A DNA stretch of 64,000 bases from Labrys okinawensis. GTDB lineage: Bacteria; Pseudomonadota; Alphaproteobacteria; Rhizobiales; Labraceae. Positions 35,822 through 45,632 of the stretch are shown here, one piece after another. The notes under the pieces are model-generated. The model saw only the letters and a program-made list of their open reading frames with translations. It was not told where the DNA came from and did not search any database. The stretch lies in contig NZ_PUEJ01000003.1 in the NCBI RefSeq assembly GCF_002982075.1, forward strand, positions 372,001 to 436,000. The letters run 5' to 3'. Both the position numbers and the translations under genes were made by a program. Positions within the stretch are counted from its first letter, which is position 1. Every line of letters begins with the position of its first letter.

Positions 35822-37365
35822 GCCGTGCCCTCCACCACGCTTGCCAGCGTCTTGAGGCCGGCCGCCCTCTGTGCCGCACCGCTCCAGATCAGCGCGGTGG
35901 CGGTGGCAATGTCGGGCGCGAAGTGCCGGTCGTCGGAAAGATGCGGCACCTCGGCGCGCAACGCCGCCCGGGCCTGCTCGAGCGCTTCGCTCGATTTCAG
36001 CGGCGCGTGGAAGTCGCAGCCCTGCACGGCGGCGAGATATTCGATGCCGATGACATTGGCGGTGTTGCGGCTCATCTCCAGGAGACGGCGGGCGCCGTGG
36101 GCGGCCATGGAGACATGGTCCTCCTGATTGGCGGAGGTCGGAATCGAATCGACGCTGGCCGGGAAGGCCCGCTGCTTGTTCTCCGATACCAGAGCGGCGG
36201 CGGTGACCTGCGGGATCATGAAGCCGGAGTTGAGGCCGGGCTTGGGCGTGAGGAAGGCGGGCATGCCGGAAAGCGCCGGATCGACCAGCATGGCGATGCG
36301 CCGTTCACTGATGGAGCCGATCTCGCACAGCGCCATGGCGATCATGTCGGCGGCGAAGGCGACGGGTTCGGCGTGGAAATTGCCGCCGGAGATCACCTCG
36401 CCCGTATCGGTGAAGACCAGCGGGTTGTCGGTGACGCCATTGGCTTCGATCGTCAGCGTCGCGGCGGCTTGGCGCAAGAGGTCGAGGCAGGCGCCCATCA
36501 CCTGGGGCTGGCAGCGCAGGCAATAGGGATCCTGCACGCGCTCGTCCCCGGTAAGGTGCGAGGCGCGGATGGCGCTGCCCGCCATCAGGGCGCGCAACGT
36601 GTCGGCGACCTCGGCCTGGCCGCGATGGCCGCGGACCTTGTGGATGCGCGGATCGAAGGGACCGTCCGAGCCGCGGGCCGCATCGGTCGAGAGCGCCCCG
36701 GTCACCAGCGCGCCCTGGAACACGCGTTCGGCCTGGAACAGGCCGGCCAGCGCCAGGCCGGTGGAAACCTGCGTGCCATTGAGCAGCGCGAGGCCTTCCT
36801 TCGGACCGAGCACGAGCGGTGACAGCCCGACATGCTTGAGCGCCTCCGTGGCCTCCACCTTCTCGCCCTTGACGAAGAAGGCGCCGACGCCGGTCAGCGC
36901 AGCGGTCATGTGCGAGAGTGGCGCCAGGTCGCCCGAGGCGCCCACGGAGCCCTGGCCGGGGACGACTGGGATAAGATCGCGGGCGAGGCAGTCGCGCAGC
37001 GTGGTGATGGTCGACCATTGCACGCCGGAGGAGCCCTGGGCCAGGCTGCCGAGCTTGAGGGCCATGATCAGCCGGACGACCTCGACCGGCAGGGGATCGC
37101 CGACGCCGGCGGCATGCGAGAGCACGATGTTACGCTGGAGGATGGCGAGATCGGCATTCTCGATGCGCACGCTCGCCAGCTTGCCGAAGCCGGTATTGAT
37201 GCCATAGACCGGCTCGCCCTTGGCGATGATGTCGGCGACGGCCCGGGCGCTCGCCTCGACCAGCGGGCGGCAGCCTTCGTCCAAGCTGACGGGCGCGCCG
37301 TCATAGATGGCGCGCCATTGTGCGAGCGAGACGCTGCCGGGACGCAGCAAAACGGGATTGGTCAC
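35818..37365 (-). CDS. hutH: Histidine ammonia-lyase HutH
   Basis: 515 residues from a GTG with an upstream GGAGAGG site; the GTG overlaps the hutI stop (GTGA), so a longer open frame that runs into hutI is rejected. The catalytic MIO cofactor forms from Ala-Ser-Gly at residues 143-145 within [14 protein letters not shown], the expected position. Other family blocks are [11 protein letters not shown] and [14 protein letters not shown]. It converts histidine to urocanate and ammonia, the first step of the pathway. Confidence 0.96.
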   Translation of the reverse strand: MTNPVLLRPGSVSLAQWRAIYDGAPVSLDEGCRPLVEASARAVADIIAKGEPVYGINTGFGKLASVRIENADLAILQRNIVLSHAAGVGDPLPVEVVRLIMALKLGSLAQGSSGVQWSTITTLRDCLARDLIPVVPGQGSVGASGDLAPLSHMTAALTGVGAFFVKGEKVEATEALKHVGLSPLVLGPKEGLALLNGTQVSTGLALAGLFQAERVFQGALVTGALSTDAARGSDGPFDPRIHKVRGHRGQAEVADTLRALMAGSAIRASHLTGDERVQDPYCLRCQPQVMGACLDLLRQAAATLTIEANGVTDNPLVFTDTGEVISGGNFHAEPVAFAADMIAMALCEIGSISERRIAMLVDPALSGMPAFLTPKPGLNSGFMIPQVTAAALVSENKQRAFPASVDSIPTSANQEDHVSMAAHGARRLLEMSRNTANVIGIEYLAAVQGCDFHAPLKSSEALEQARAALRAEVPHLSDDRHFAPDIATATALIWSGAAQRAAGLKTLASVVEGTA

Positions 37366-38579
37366 TGGCCTCTCCAGATGCGTTGATGTAGCGGATTGAA
37401 ACCTAGGCGGTAGACGAGTTCGGCCGGGCGCTCGATATCCCAGATGGCAAGATCGCATCGCTTGCCGGCTTCGAGCGTTCCGATGTCCTGGGCCTTGCCG
37501 AGCGCCTTGGCGGCATTGCGGGTAACGCCGGCGATGCATTCGTCGACGGTCATGCGAAACAGGGTCGCCGCCATGTTCATGGTCATCAGCAGCGAGGTCA
37601 GCGGCGAGGTGCCGGGATTGCAGTCGGTGGCCACGGCCATCGGCACCTTGTGGGACCGGAATGCGGCGATGGGCGGCTGCTTGGTCTCGCGAATGAAGTA
37701 GTAGGCGCCGGGCAGGATCACGGCGACCGTACCGGCCGCCTGCATGGCGGCGGCGCCTTCATCATCGGTATATTCGAGATGATCGGCCGACAGCGCGCCG
37801 TAATCGGCCGCAAGCTTGGCGCCGTGCAGATTGGAAAGCTGGTCGGCATGCAGCTTGACCGGCAGGCCGGCCTTCTTCGCCGCCTCGAAGACCTTGCTGA
37901 TATGCTCGGGCAGGAAGGCGATGCCCTCGCAAAAGCCGTCCACGGCGTCGGCGAGGCCTTCGGCGGCCACGACGGGCAGCATCTCCCGGCAGACGAGGTC
38001 GATATAGGCGTCCTTGTCGCCCTTGGCCTCGACGGGCAGGGCATGGGCGCCGAGAAAGGTGGTCGAGACATTGACCCTGCGCGCCTCGCCGAGGCGGCGG
38101 GCGGCGCGCAGCATGGCGAGTTCGGTGCGGGTTTCCAGGCCGTAGCCCGATTTCACCTCGACCGTGGTGACGCCTTCGGCAATCAGATGGTCGAGACGGG
38201 GCAGGGCACTGGCGAGCAGCTCGTCCTCGCTGGCAGCGCGCGTGGCGTTGACCGAGGAAACGATGCCGCCGCCCGCCCGAGCGATCTCCTCATAGCTGGC
38301 CCCCTTGAGACGCAGCTCGAATTCATGCGCCCGGTCGCCGCCGAAGACCAAATGGGTATGACAGTCGATCAGGCCAGGGGTGATCCAGCGGCCTTCAAGG
38401 TCGACGGTCTCGGCCCTGTCGCGCATGCCGGCCGGCAGGTCGCTCTCGGGGCCGGCGAAAGCAATACGCTCGCCCTCGGAAAGCACGGCTCCCTGCTCCA
38501 CGATACCGAGGTCATCCCCGACCAGGGTGGCCAGGCGCGCATTGCGCCACAAACGGAGCCTTTGGCTGTTTGTCGACAT
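37362..38579 (-). CDS. hutI: Imidazolonepropionase HutI
   Basis: 405 residues from an ATG with a GGAGG site; an ATG 33 bases upstream lacks such a site. It is an amidohydrolase with the metal-binding [16 protein letters not shown], further metal ligands in [10 protein letters not shown] and the [10 protein letters not shown] motif. It opens the ring of imidazolonepropionate to formiminoglutamate. It is the first gene of the leftward hutI-hutH-hutG unit. Its substrate comes from urocanase (HutU), which is not encoded in this window. Confidence 0.95.
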   Translation of the reverse strand: MSTNSQRLRLWRNARLATLVGDDLGIVEQGAVLSEGERIAFAGPESDLPAGMRDRAETVDLEGRWITPGLIDCHTHLVFGGDRAHEFELRLKGASYEEIARAGGGIVSSVNATRAASEDELLASALPRLDHLIAEGVTTVEVKSGYGLETRTELAMLRAARRLGEARRVNVSTTFLGAHALPVEAKGDKDAYIDLVCREMLPVVAAEGLADAVDGFCEGIAFLPEHISKVFEAAKKAGLPVKLHADQLSNLHGAKLAADYGALSADHLEYTDDEGAAAMQAAGTVAVILPGAYYFIRETKQPPIAAFRSHKVPMAVATDCNPGTSPLTSLLMTMNMAATLFRMTVDECIAGVTRNAAKALGKAQDIGTLEAGKRCDLAIWDIERPAELVYRLGFNPLHQRIWRGQ

Positions 38580-38610
38580 CGAGTCCTCCACCCTGCTGTT
38601 ATGCGGAAAC

Positions 38611-38622
38611 ATGTATAGACAT
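38611..38622. promoter_or_regulatory. Probable HutC operator
   Basis: ATGTATAGACAT, an inverted repeat of ATGT and ACAT around ATAG, lies 32 bases upstream of the hutI start in the region shared with divergent hutC. HutC-type GntR regulators bind TGTATA-like palindromes, so this is a good candidate for urocanate-controlled repression of the operon and of hutC itself. Confidence 0.6.
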
Positions 38623-38761
38623 ATTAATTGACGCGCAAGTGGAATGATGGGAGTTTAGTACCGTTTGGCGCGGGGGGAAAAGCGACGATGATCAAGCAGG
38701 CAAAGGCCTCCGGGATTGCGGTATCCGTCAGGACCGGCCAACCTCGCAGCGGGAGCCGTTG

Positions 38762-39499
38762 ATGAACGGCGTCGCCCCCCCCGAGCTGGATGCCAAGGCG
38801 CAGACGCTCCATCAGCGCATCCTCGGCGATATCGAGCGCCGCATCGTTTCGGGCGAATGGCCGCCCGGCTACCGCATCCCGTTCGAAACCGAGCTGACGG
38901 AGATCTATGGCTGCTCGCGCATGACCGTGAACAAGGTGCTGACCCAGCTTGCCGCCGCCGGCCTGATCGAGCGCCGGCGCAAGGCTGGCAGTTTCGTATC
39001 GCAGCCGCGCAGCGAGGCCGCCGTGCTGGCCATTCACGGCATCGAGGCGGAGGTGACCGCGCTTGGCCTGCCTTATCGCTTCGAATTGATGCATCGTCGC
39101 CAGCGCCGTCCGACGGCCGCCGAGCGCCTGACATTCGCGCTGGAAGGTTCCGGGCCATTGCTGGCGCTGACCTGCCGCCATTTCGCCGGCGATGGCCCGT
39201 TCTGCCTGGAGGAGCGCCTGATCGATCTGGAGGCGGTACCGCAGGCCGGGAAAGCCGATTTCACGCGGGAACCCCCGGGTGTATGGCTCCTGGGCCACGT
39301 GCCCTGGACGGTGGCCGAACACCACATCAAGGCAGCGGCGGCACGGGGGGAGGAGGCGGCCTTGCTGAAGCTCGAGCCTGGCAGCGCCTGCCTGGTGGTG
39401 GAGCGGCGCACCTGGCGCGGCGATCAGTTCGTCACGGCAGTGCGCTTCACCTATCCGGGAGACCGCCACCAGTTGGTCGCACGCTTCTCGCCCTCCTGA
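38762..39499 (+). CDS. hutC: Histidine utilization repressor HutC (GntR family)
   Basis: 245 residues from an ATG with GGGAG ahead of it. The N-terminal GntR helix-turn-helix is clear (RIPFETELTEIYGCSRMTVN and LIERRRKAGSFV). The C-terminal UTRA ligand domain has the HutC-type FCLEERLIDLEAVPQ and ends LVVERRTWRGDQFVTAVRFTYPGDRHQL. HutC represses hut genes and is released by urocanate. It is divergent from hutI with the operator between. Confidence 0.95.
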   Translation: MNGVAPPELDAKAQTLHQRILGDIERRIVSGEWPPGYRIPFETELTEIYGCSRMTVNKVLTQLAAAGLIERRRKAGSFVSQPRSEAAVLAIHGIEAEVTALGLPYRFELMHRRQRRPTAAERLTFALEGSGPLLALTCRHFAGDGPFCLEERLIDLEAVPQAGKADFTREPPGVWLLGHVPWTVAEHHIKAAAARGEEAALLKLEPGSACLVVERRTWRGDQFVTAVRFTYPGDRHQLVARFSPS

Positions 39500-39633
39500 G
39501 AGCAGCTGGCACTTTGCCGCAATGAGCCCAATCCCAGGGCTGGCCGCCCTTTGTCATCGCGGTATAGACTGCGCGCAAAGCCGACTCGTAGGACCAATCC
39601 GGGAGGACCGCAGATGAGAAGGGCCGAGGCCGC

Positions 39634-40422
39634 ATGAGCGCAGCGCAAGCCGTTGCGCTGAAGGGCGTTTCGATTTCATTCGCAACCAGGGATTCCCGTT
39701 TTGATGCCGTCGCCAACGTCGACCTCACGGTCGGGGACCACGAATTCGTCGCGATTGTCGGGCCGACGGGCTGCGGCAAGTCCACATTGCTCAATGCCAC
39801 GGCGGGGCTGCTCGCCCCGGTGGCCGGCTCGGTCGAGGTGTTCGGCAAGCCGCTCAAGGGCCTGAACGGGCAGGCCGGCTACCTCTTCCAGCAGGAATCG
39901 CTGATGCCCTGGAAGACCGTCCTGCAGAATGTCGCCATCGGCCTGGAGGTCGCGGGGACGCCTGCCGAAAAAGCCAGGCAGGCGGCGCAGACCTGGCTGG
40001 AGCGGGTCGGTCTTGCCCGTTTCGGCGACCGCTATCCCCGCATGCTGTCCGGCGGGCAGCGCAAGCGCGTGGGCTTGGCGCAGGTGCTCATCCGCAATCC
40101 CAAGCTGTTGCTGATGGACGAGCCCTTCGGGCCGCTCGACGCCCAGACCCGGTTGGTCATGGGGGACCTGCTCCTGAAGCTCTGGTCGGAGGATCGCAAG
40201 GCGGTGATGTTCGTCACCCACGACCTCGATGAAGCGATAGCCTTGGCCGATCGCATCGTCATCATGTCGGCCGGCCCGAAAGCCGGTATCATCGGGGAGT
40301 TCAGCGTGCCTCTGCCCCGGCCCCGCGCCATTGCCGAAATCCGCCACGATCCTGCTTTCATCCGCCTGCATCGCGACATCTGGGACGCGCTGCGCGACGA
40401 GGTGATGAAGGCCTACAGCTAG
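39634..40422 (+). CDS. ABC transporter ATP-binding protein, nitrate/sulfonate/taurine type
   Basis: 262 residues with Walker A GPTGCGKST, the Q-loop in LFQQESLMPWKT, signature LSGGQRKRVGLAQ, Walker B LLLMDEPFGPLD and an H-loop in FVTHDLDEA. The QQESLMPWKT sequence is typical of SsuB/TauB/NrtD proteins. The first gene of a three-gene importer. The substrate cannot be deduced from sequence; the hut neighbour hints at, but does not prove, a nitrogen compound. Confidence 0.92.
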   Translation: MSAAQAVALKGVSISFATRDSRFDAVANVDLTVGDHEFVAIVGPTGCGKSTLLNATAGLLAPVAGSVEVFGKPLKGLNGQAGYLFQQESLMPWKTVLQNVAIGLEVAGTPAEKARQAAQTWLERVGLARFGDRYPRMLSGGQRKRVGLAQVLIRNPKLLLMDEPFGPLDAQTRLVMGDLLLKLWSEDRKAVMFVTHDLDEAIALADRIVIMSAGPKAGIIGEFSVPLPRPRAIAEIRHDPAFIRLHRDIWDALRDEVMKAYS

Positions 40423-40437
40423 TTCGGCGGTTTTTAC

Positions 40438-41286
40438 ATGAATTCGAGCGATCATTCGTCGTCATCGCGAGCGCAGCCAAGCAATCATCTGAAGACGGCC
40501 GTCATGGGGAACCTAATGAACAACAAGATCGTCTTGCTCATCCTGCAGGTGCTCGTCGCGGTCATCGGCATCGCCCTGTGGCATCTGGCCTCGACGACCA
40601 CGCTGTTCGGCTCCCCCAAGACGGTGGCGTTCTTCTTTGGCGAGCCACTCAGCGTGTGGAGGCGGATCGTGGAGTGGTTCACCGACGGCTCCATCTGGTA
40701 CCATCTGTGGATCACCCTGGCTGAATCGGCGCTTGCCTTCCTGTCCGGCGCACTGGGCGGCGTCATTCTCGGTTTCTGGTTCGCCCGCCAGCCCGTGGTC
40801 GCCGCGATTTTCGACCCTTATGTCAAGGCCGCCAATGCGCTGCCCCGTGTGGTGCTGGCGCCCATCTTCGCGCTGTGGTTCGGCCTCGGCATCTGGTCGA
40901 AGGTGGCTCTCGGCTTCACGCTGGTGTTCTTCATCGTCTTCTTCAACGTCTATCAGGGCGTCAAGGAAGTGAGCCCGGCCGTGCTCTCCAATGCGCGCAT
41001 GCTCGGCATGAACGAGCGCCAGCTCCTGCGCCATGTCTATCTGCCGTCGGCGATGTCCTGGGTGTTTTCCAGCCTGCACACTTCGGTCGGCTTTGCCGTG
41101 GTCGGCGCGGTGGTCGGCGAATATCTCGGCTCCTCTGCGGGTCTGGGCTATCTCATCCAGCAGGCCGAGGGCGTATTCGACGTCACCGGCGTCTTCGCCG
41201 GCATGTTCGTGCTGATGGCCTTCGTTCTCATCGTCGACTGGCTGATGACGGCCGTGGAGCGCCGCCTGCTGGTCTGGCGTGGGTAA
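40438..41286 (+). CDS. ABC transporter permease, nitrate/sulfonate/taurine type
   Basis: 282 residues with about six membrane spans. The coupling helix region is NARMLGMNERQLLRHVYLPSA, the usual EAA-type loop of SsuC/TauC permeases. A later start (ATG 40504 or 40516, the latter behind GGGGAA) would remove a polar 22-26 residue leader and is plausible. It is 15 bases after the ATP-binding gene. Confidence 0.92.
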   Translation: MNSSDHSSSSRAQPSNHLKTAVMGNLMNNKIVLLILQVLVAVIGIALWHLASTTTLFGSPKTVAFFFGEPLSVWRRIVEWFTDGSIWYHLWITLAESALAFLSGALGGVILGFWFARQPVVAAIFDPYVKAANALPRVVLAPIFALWFGLGIWSKVALGFTLVFFIVFFNVYQGVKEVSPAVLSNARMLGMNERQLLRHVYLPSAMSWVFSSLHTSVGFAVVGAVVGEYLGSSAGLGYLIQQAEGVFDVTGVFAGMFVLMAFVLIVDWLMTAVERRLLVWRG

Positions 41287-41315
41287 GCAATATTGGCGAC
41301 TTATTGGGAGGAAGA

Positions 41316-42350
41316 ATGATGAAACGCAGGACTTTCCTGATCGGTGCTACCGGCATGGCCTTCGGCGCCTCGCTCGGCGGGACGCTGCCGGCCTTCGCCG
41401 AAGACGCCAAGCCCGAGAAAACGGATCTCGCCATCGGCGTCGGCGGCAAGCCGCTGCTCTATTATTTGCCGCTGACCGTGGCCGAACAGAAGGGCTTCTT
41501 CAAGGAGGAGGGGCTCAACGTCACCATCAACGATTTCGCCGGCGGCTCCAAATCGCTGCAGGCTCTGGTCGGCGGCTCGGTGGACGTGGTGACTGGTGCC
41601 TATGAGCATACCATCCGCATGCAGAACAAGGGGCAGGACATCATCGCCGTCTGCGACCTCGGCCGCTTTCCGGGCATCGTCATCGCGGTGCGCAAGAGCC
41701 TTGCCGGCGAGATCAAGACCATTGCCGATCTCAAGGGCCGCAAAGTGGGCGTCACCGCCCCGGGGTCTTCCACGGCTCTGCTCCTGCAATATGCCCTGCA
41801 GAAGAACGGGCTGACCTCGGCCGACGTGGCGCAGATCGGCATCGGAGGCGGCGCCAGCGCCGTCGCGGCCATCAAGAACGGCGGCATCGACGGCCTCTCG
41901 CATCTCGATCCGGTGATCAGCCAGCTGCAGCATGACGACGACATCGCCATCCTGCTCGATACGCGCACGGAAGAGGGCACCAAGGCCCTGTTCGGCGGCA
42001 CCAATCCGGCCGCGACGGTCTATCTCAAGCAGTCCTTCGCGAAGGACAATCCGGTCACCACGCAGCGCGTCGTCAATGCCATGATGAAGGCCCTGAAATG
42101 GATCGGCGCGGCCAAGCCCGAGGATGTCGCCGATCTCGTGCCGAAGGAATATCTGCTCGGCAATCGCGAGCTCTACATGCAGGCGTTCCAGAATTCGCGG
42201 CAGATGTATTCGCCGGACGGCATGGTCACCAAGGACGGCTACGAGTCGATGATGAACGCGCTCAAGGCGCTCGACCCGGAACTCGCCAACGCGAACGTTC
42301 CCTACGAGAAGACCTTCGAACCGGCTTTCGTGAAGGCTGCCAAGATCTGA
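41316..42350 (+). CDS. ABC transporter substrate-binding protein, NMT1/SsuA type
   Basis: 344 residues from an ATG with GGGAGGAAG ahead of it. A signal peptide with a twin-arginine-like KRRTFLIGATGMAFGASLGG leader ends near PAFAEDA. The mature part has the NMT1/SsuA fold: YYLPLTVAEQKGFFKEEGL, GGSKSLQALVGGSVDVVTGA, LKGRKVGVTAPGSSTALLL. Such proteins bind small organics, for example sulfonates, thiamine precursors or aromatics. It completes the importer encoded by the two preceding genes. Confidence 0.92.
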   Translation: MMKRRTFLIGATGMAFGASLGGTLPAFAEDAKPEKTDLAIGVGGKPLLYYLPLTVAEQKGFFKEEGLNVTINDFAGGSKSLQALVGGSVDVVTGAYEHTIRMQNKGQDIIAVCDLGRFPGIVIAVRKSLAGEIKTIADLKGRKVGVTAPGSSTALLLQYALQKNGLTSADVAQIGIGGGASAVAAIKNGGIDGLSHLDPVISQLQHDDDIAILLDTRTEEGTKALFGGTNPAATVYLKQSFAKDNPVTTQRVVNAMMKALKWIGAAKPEDVADLVPKEYLLGNRELYMQAFQNSRQMYSPDGMVTKDGYESMMNALKALDPELANANVPYEKTFEPAFVKAAKI

Positions 42351-42428
42351 CGGCGCGGCCGGGCAGGCGAGAGCTTCGTCGTTGGGCTTGGCCCGGCGAT
42401 CCAACCTCTGATGGTGTCGAGCGGGGCT

Positions 42429-42461
42429 TTTGGATAGCCGGGCCGAGCCTGGCTATCCAAA
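42429..42461 (+). terminator. Hairpin after the ABC transporter operon
   Basis: Perfect 11-base arms TTTGGATAGCC and GGCTATCCAAA around an 11-base loop, 79 bases after the binding-protein stop. No strong T-run follows on the plus strand, so it is a probable but not certain terminator. Confidence 0.5.
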
Positions 42462-42600
42462 TCACACCCTTTCCCGTTGAGCGACCCGCATTGCCGCTGG
42501 ACTCAATCTTTCTCCAAGGGAATAAGAATCTGCCCAAAGAGTTTGCGGCGGGCGAGGATTCGGCTGCCGCCACGTTCTCAGAGTGTCCGGGGGAAATGCC

Positions 42601-42768
42601 ATGAAATACCTGCTTCTGCTGGTACCTTGCGTACTGGCATTGCTGACACCGCTTTATAACAGCATCGATCCCGTGCTGTTCGGTCTGCCCTTCTTCTATT
42701 TCTATCTGCTCGTGCTGGTGCCGATTTCGTCGCTGTTCGTCTATCTCGCCTGGAAGGTTGAACGCTGA
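42601..42768 (+). CDS. DUF3311 small membrane protein, symporter partner
   Basis: 55 residues with two hydrophobic spans (LLLLVPCVLALLTPLYN; FGLPFFYFYLLVLVPISSLF) ending in a short basic tail. This is the DUF3311 pattern, a family encoded directly before SSS-type solute symporters. The TGA shares a base with the ATG of the next gene (TGATG), so the pair is translationally coupled. An upstream GTG would add six unlikely residues. Confidence 0.85.
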   Translation: MKYLLLLVPCVLALLTPLYNSIDPVLFGLPFFYFYLLVLVPISSLFVYLAWKVER

Positions 42769-44318
42769 TGCTGGACAATCTCAATTGGACGGCGGCGATG
42801 GTCTTCGTCTTCTTCTTCCTTCTCGTCACCGTGGTGGGCTTCGTGGCGTCGCGCTGGAAGGCGGGGGATCTCGACCAGTTGCATGAATGGGGTCTCGGCG
42901 GCCGGCGCTTCGGCGCCTGGATCACCTGGTTCCTGCTGGGCGGGGACCTCTACACCGCCTATACCGTGATTGCCGTGCCCGGCCTGATGTATGCGGTGGG
43001 CGCCTATGGCTTCTTCGCCGTGCCCTATACCATCCTGATCTATCCCCTGATCTTCCTGATCATGCCGCGGCTGTGGAACGCCACCCACAAGCATGGCTAT
43101 CTCACCGGGGCCGATTTCATCGCCGGGCGTTACGGCAATCGCTGGCTGGAACTGGCGGTGGCCTTCACCGGCATCCTCGCCACCATGCCCTATATCGCCC
43201 TGCAGCTCGTCGGCATGGAAAAGGTGATCCAGGCCCTCGGCTTCTCGGCGACGGGCTTCGCTTCGCATCTTCCCCTGACGATCGCCTTCATCATCCTGGC
43301 GCTCTACACCTATAAGAGCGGCCTGCGCGCCCCGGCCATGATCGCCTTCGTCAAGGATATTATGATCTATGTCTTCGTGATCGCCGCCGTGGTCATCATT
43401 CCCTATCAGCTCGGCGGTTTCGGTTCGATCTTCGAGAAGGCAAAGGTCGTCTATGATGCCAAGGCAGCGGCGCTCGCCGCGGCCGGCAAGCCTGCCAATG
43501 TCGGCCTGACGCTGACTTCGGCCCAGATCTGGCCGTTCATCACGCTCTCCATCGGCTCGGCCATGGCGCTGTTCATGTATCCGCATGCGCTTACCGGCAC
43601 GCTCTCGGCCACCGGCCCCAATGCCATCCGCCGCAATGCGGTAGCGCTTCCGGCCTATTCGCTGATCCTCGGCCTCATCGCCTTGCTGGGCGTGATGGCG
43701 GTTGCTGCCGGCATCGAGACGCCCAATGGCGATGCCTCGATGGCGATCCCGCTCCTGATCAACAAGATGTTCCCCGACTGGTTCGCGGGCTTCTGCTTTG
43801 CGGCGATCGCCATCGGTGCGCTGGTACCGGCCGCCGTGATGTCGATCGGCGCGGCGAACACTTTCACGCGCAATATCTGGAAGCCCTTCATCGAGCCGGA
43901 TCTTTCGGCGCAGAAGGAATCCTATCTTGCCAAGCTGATGAGCCTGATCGTCAAGGTCGGCGCGCTGGCGGTGATCTTCTGGTTGCCGACCAAGTTCGCC
44001 ATCGACCTGCAGCTCCTTGGCGGCGTGTGGATGATCCAGATCTTCCCCGCGCTGGTCGCCGGGCTCTACACGCGCTGGTTCAATGGCTGGGCCCTCCTGA
44101 TCGGGTGGGCCGTGGGAATGCTGGCAGGCTCCTATATGGCCATGGCCTCGGGTGCAGTGGCGCCGACCTATGCCCTGTTCGGCACCTCCTTCTATATCGG
44201 CCTGATCGCCGTGGTGCTGAACTTCGTGGTGTCCGTGGTGCTGACCATGGTGCTGGGCTCCACGACGCAGGACGAGACGTCGTCGGCCGACTACGAGGAC
44301 GCCGTCACCACCTCCTGA
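42768..44318 (+). CDS. Sodium:solute symporter, MctP-like monocarboxylate transporter
   Basis: 516 residues with about 13 membrane spans and SSS family blocks: EWGLGGRRFGAWITWFLLGG near the start, ATMPYIALQLVGM, and the GALVPAAVMSIGAANTFTRN region. The closest match I recognise is rhizobial MctP, which takes up lactate, pyruvate and alanine and is likewise preceded by a DUF3311 gene. The substrate assignment is inference from that likeness. A strong terminator follows. Confidence 0.85.
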   Translation: MLDNLNWTAAMVFVFFFLLVTVVGFVASRWKAGDLDQLHEWGLGGRRFGAWITWFLLGGDLYTAYTVIAVPGLMYAVGAYGFFAVPYTILIYPLIFLIMPRLWNATHKHGYLTGADFIAGRYGNRWLELAVAFTGILATMPYIALQLVGMEKVIQALGFSATGFASHLPLTIAFIILALYTYKSGLRAPAMIAFVKDIMIYVFVIAAVVIIPYQLGGFGSIFEKAKVVYDAKAAALAAAGKPANVGLTLTSAQIWPFITLSIGSAMALFMYPHALTGTLSATGPNAIRRNAVALPAYSLILGLIALLGVMAVAAGIETPNGDASMAIPLLINKMFPDWFAGFCFAAIAIGALVPAAVMSIGAANTFTRNIWKPFIEPDLSAQKESYLAKLMSLIVKVGALAVIFWLPTKFAIDLQLLGGVWMIQIFPALVAGLYTRWFNGWALLIGWAVGMLAGSYMAMASGAVAPTYALFGTSFYIGLIAVVLNFVVSVVLTMVLGSTTQDETSSADYEDAVTTS

Positions 44319-44340
44319 CACACCCATAATTGAAATCGGA

Positions 44341-44366
44341 AAGGCCGGCGGCGACGCCGGCCTTTT
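44341..44366 (+). terminator. Rho-independent terminator after the symporter gene
   Basis: Arms AAGGCCGGCG and CGCCGGCCTT around GCGA, followed by TTT, 22 bases after the stop codon. A textbook terminator. Confidence 0.85.
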
Positions 44367-44480
44367 CATGTGCGGCGGGTTGCAAGGGCGGCGCAGGGGT
44401 GGTTGAACAATCGACCGGGGCCGGTCAGTTTGTCTGATGAATTGTTGCGGATTCGCATTCCCTCACCTTTGGAGCCACCA

Positions 44481-45515
44481 ATGACCTATGTCGCGGATGA
44501 TGCGCGCTACGACGCCATGCAATATCGCCGTTCCGGCCGTTCGGGCCTTCAGCTTCCAGCCCTTTCGCTCGGCCTGTGGCATAATTTCGGTGGCGACATT
44601 CCCTTCGAGAATGCCAGGGCGCTCTGCCGCAAGGCCTTCGACCTCGGCATCACCCATTTCGATCTCGCCAATAATTACGGGCCGCCGCCCGGCTCGGCCG
44701 AAGAGACCTTCGGGCGCATCCTGAAGACGGATTTCGCCCGTCATCGCGACGAATTGGTGATCTCGACCAAGGCCGGCTATCGTATGTGGCCTGGACCCTA
44801 TGGCGAATGGGGCAGCCGCAAATATCTGCTCTCCAGCCTGGACGCCAGCCTCAAGCGCATGGGCATCGAGACGGTCGATATCTTCTATTCACACCGTTTC
44901 GATCCCAACACGCCGCTGGAAGAGACCATGACGGCGCTGCATGACGCGGTGCGCCAGGGCAAGGCCCATTATGCCGGCATTTCCTCCTACGGCACCGAGC
45001 GCACCAAGGAGGCGGCAGCGATCCTGCGCCGCCTGGGTACGCCATTGCTCATCCACCAGCCGAGCTATTCCATGCTCAACCGCTGGATCGAGAAGGACAG
45101 CCTGCTCGACCAACTCGAGGCCGATGGTGCGGGCTGCATCGCCTTCACGCCGCTGGCGCAGGGTCTGCTCACCAACAAATATCTCGGCGCCGGCGGCATC
45201 CCGGCGGACAGCCGCGCCGCAGCCGGCAAGTCGCTCTCGCCCGACCAGCTCTCCGAGGCGAATCTGGCAAGACTGCACGCGCTCGATGCGATCGCCCGCC
45301 GCCGCGGCCAGTCCCTGGCGCAGATGGCGATCGCCTGGGTGCTCAGGGATAGCCGCATGACCTCGGCGCTGATCGGTGCCAGCCGGCCGGGCCAGATCGA
45401 GGACTGTGTCGGTGCCTTGAAGAATCTCGATTTTTCGCCCGAGGAACTGGCCGAGATCGACCGCTCTGCCGAGGACGGCAACGTCAATCTCTGGGCGGCA
45501 TCCAGCAAGGGATGA
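44481..45515 (+). CDS. Aldo/keto reductase, YghZ/MgrA-type
   Basis: 344 residues from an ATG behind GGAG. The catalytic tetrad regions are visible: FDLANNYGP (Asp, Tyr), STKAGYRMW (Lys) and FYSHRFDPNTP (His). The length and the GPYGEWGSRKYLLSSLDASL block match YghZ (L-glyceraldehyde 3-phosphate reductase) and related voltage-channel beta-like reductases. It probably reduces small aldehydes with NADPH. Stand-alone gene flanked by terminators. Confidence 0.92.
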   Translation: MTYVADDARYDAMQYRRSGRSGLQLPALSLGLWHNFGGDIPFENARALCRKAFDLGITHFDLANNYGPPPGSAEETFGRILKTDFARHRDELVISTKAGYRMWPGPYGEWGSRKYLLSSLDASLKRMGIETVDIFYSHRFDPNTPLEETMTALHDAVRQGKAHYAGISSYGTERTKEAAAILRRLGTPLLIHQPSYSMLNRWIEKDSLLDQLEADGAGCIAFTPLAQGLLTNKYLGAGGIPADSRAAAGKSLSPDQLSEANLARLHALDAIARRRGQSLAQMAIAWVLRDSRMTSALIGASRPGQIEDCVGALKNLDFSPEELAEIDRSAEDGNVNLWAASSKG

Positions 45516-45593
45516 GCCGAGCCCTCGATCGGCAGGACGATCACCTGCCGTGAGTACTTGAACACGAATTGCTCCAGTTGCCTGTTGTTGGCG

Positions 45594-45632
45594 CCTTGCG
45601 TTCCGGCGGTTTCGCCGGGACGCAAGGTTTTT
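45594..45632 (+). terminator. Rho-independent terminator after the aldo/keto reductase gene
   Basis: Arms at 45594-45608 and 45613-45627 (starting CCTTGCGT, returning as ACGCAAGG) with one mismatched or wobble pair and a GTTT loop, followed by TTTTT. Confidence 0.88.

Noticed and set aside
35818..37539. Longer hutH reading with a start at 37539
   Set aside because: It overlaps hutI by about 175 bases with unconserved residues; the GTG at 37365 overlaps the hutI stop neatly and has a ribosome site.
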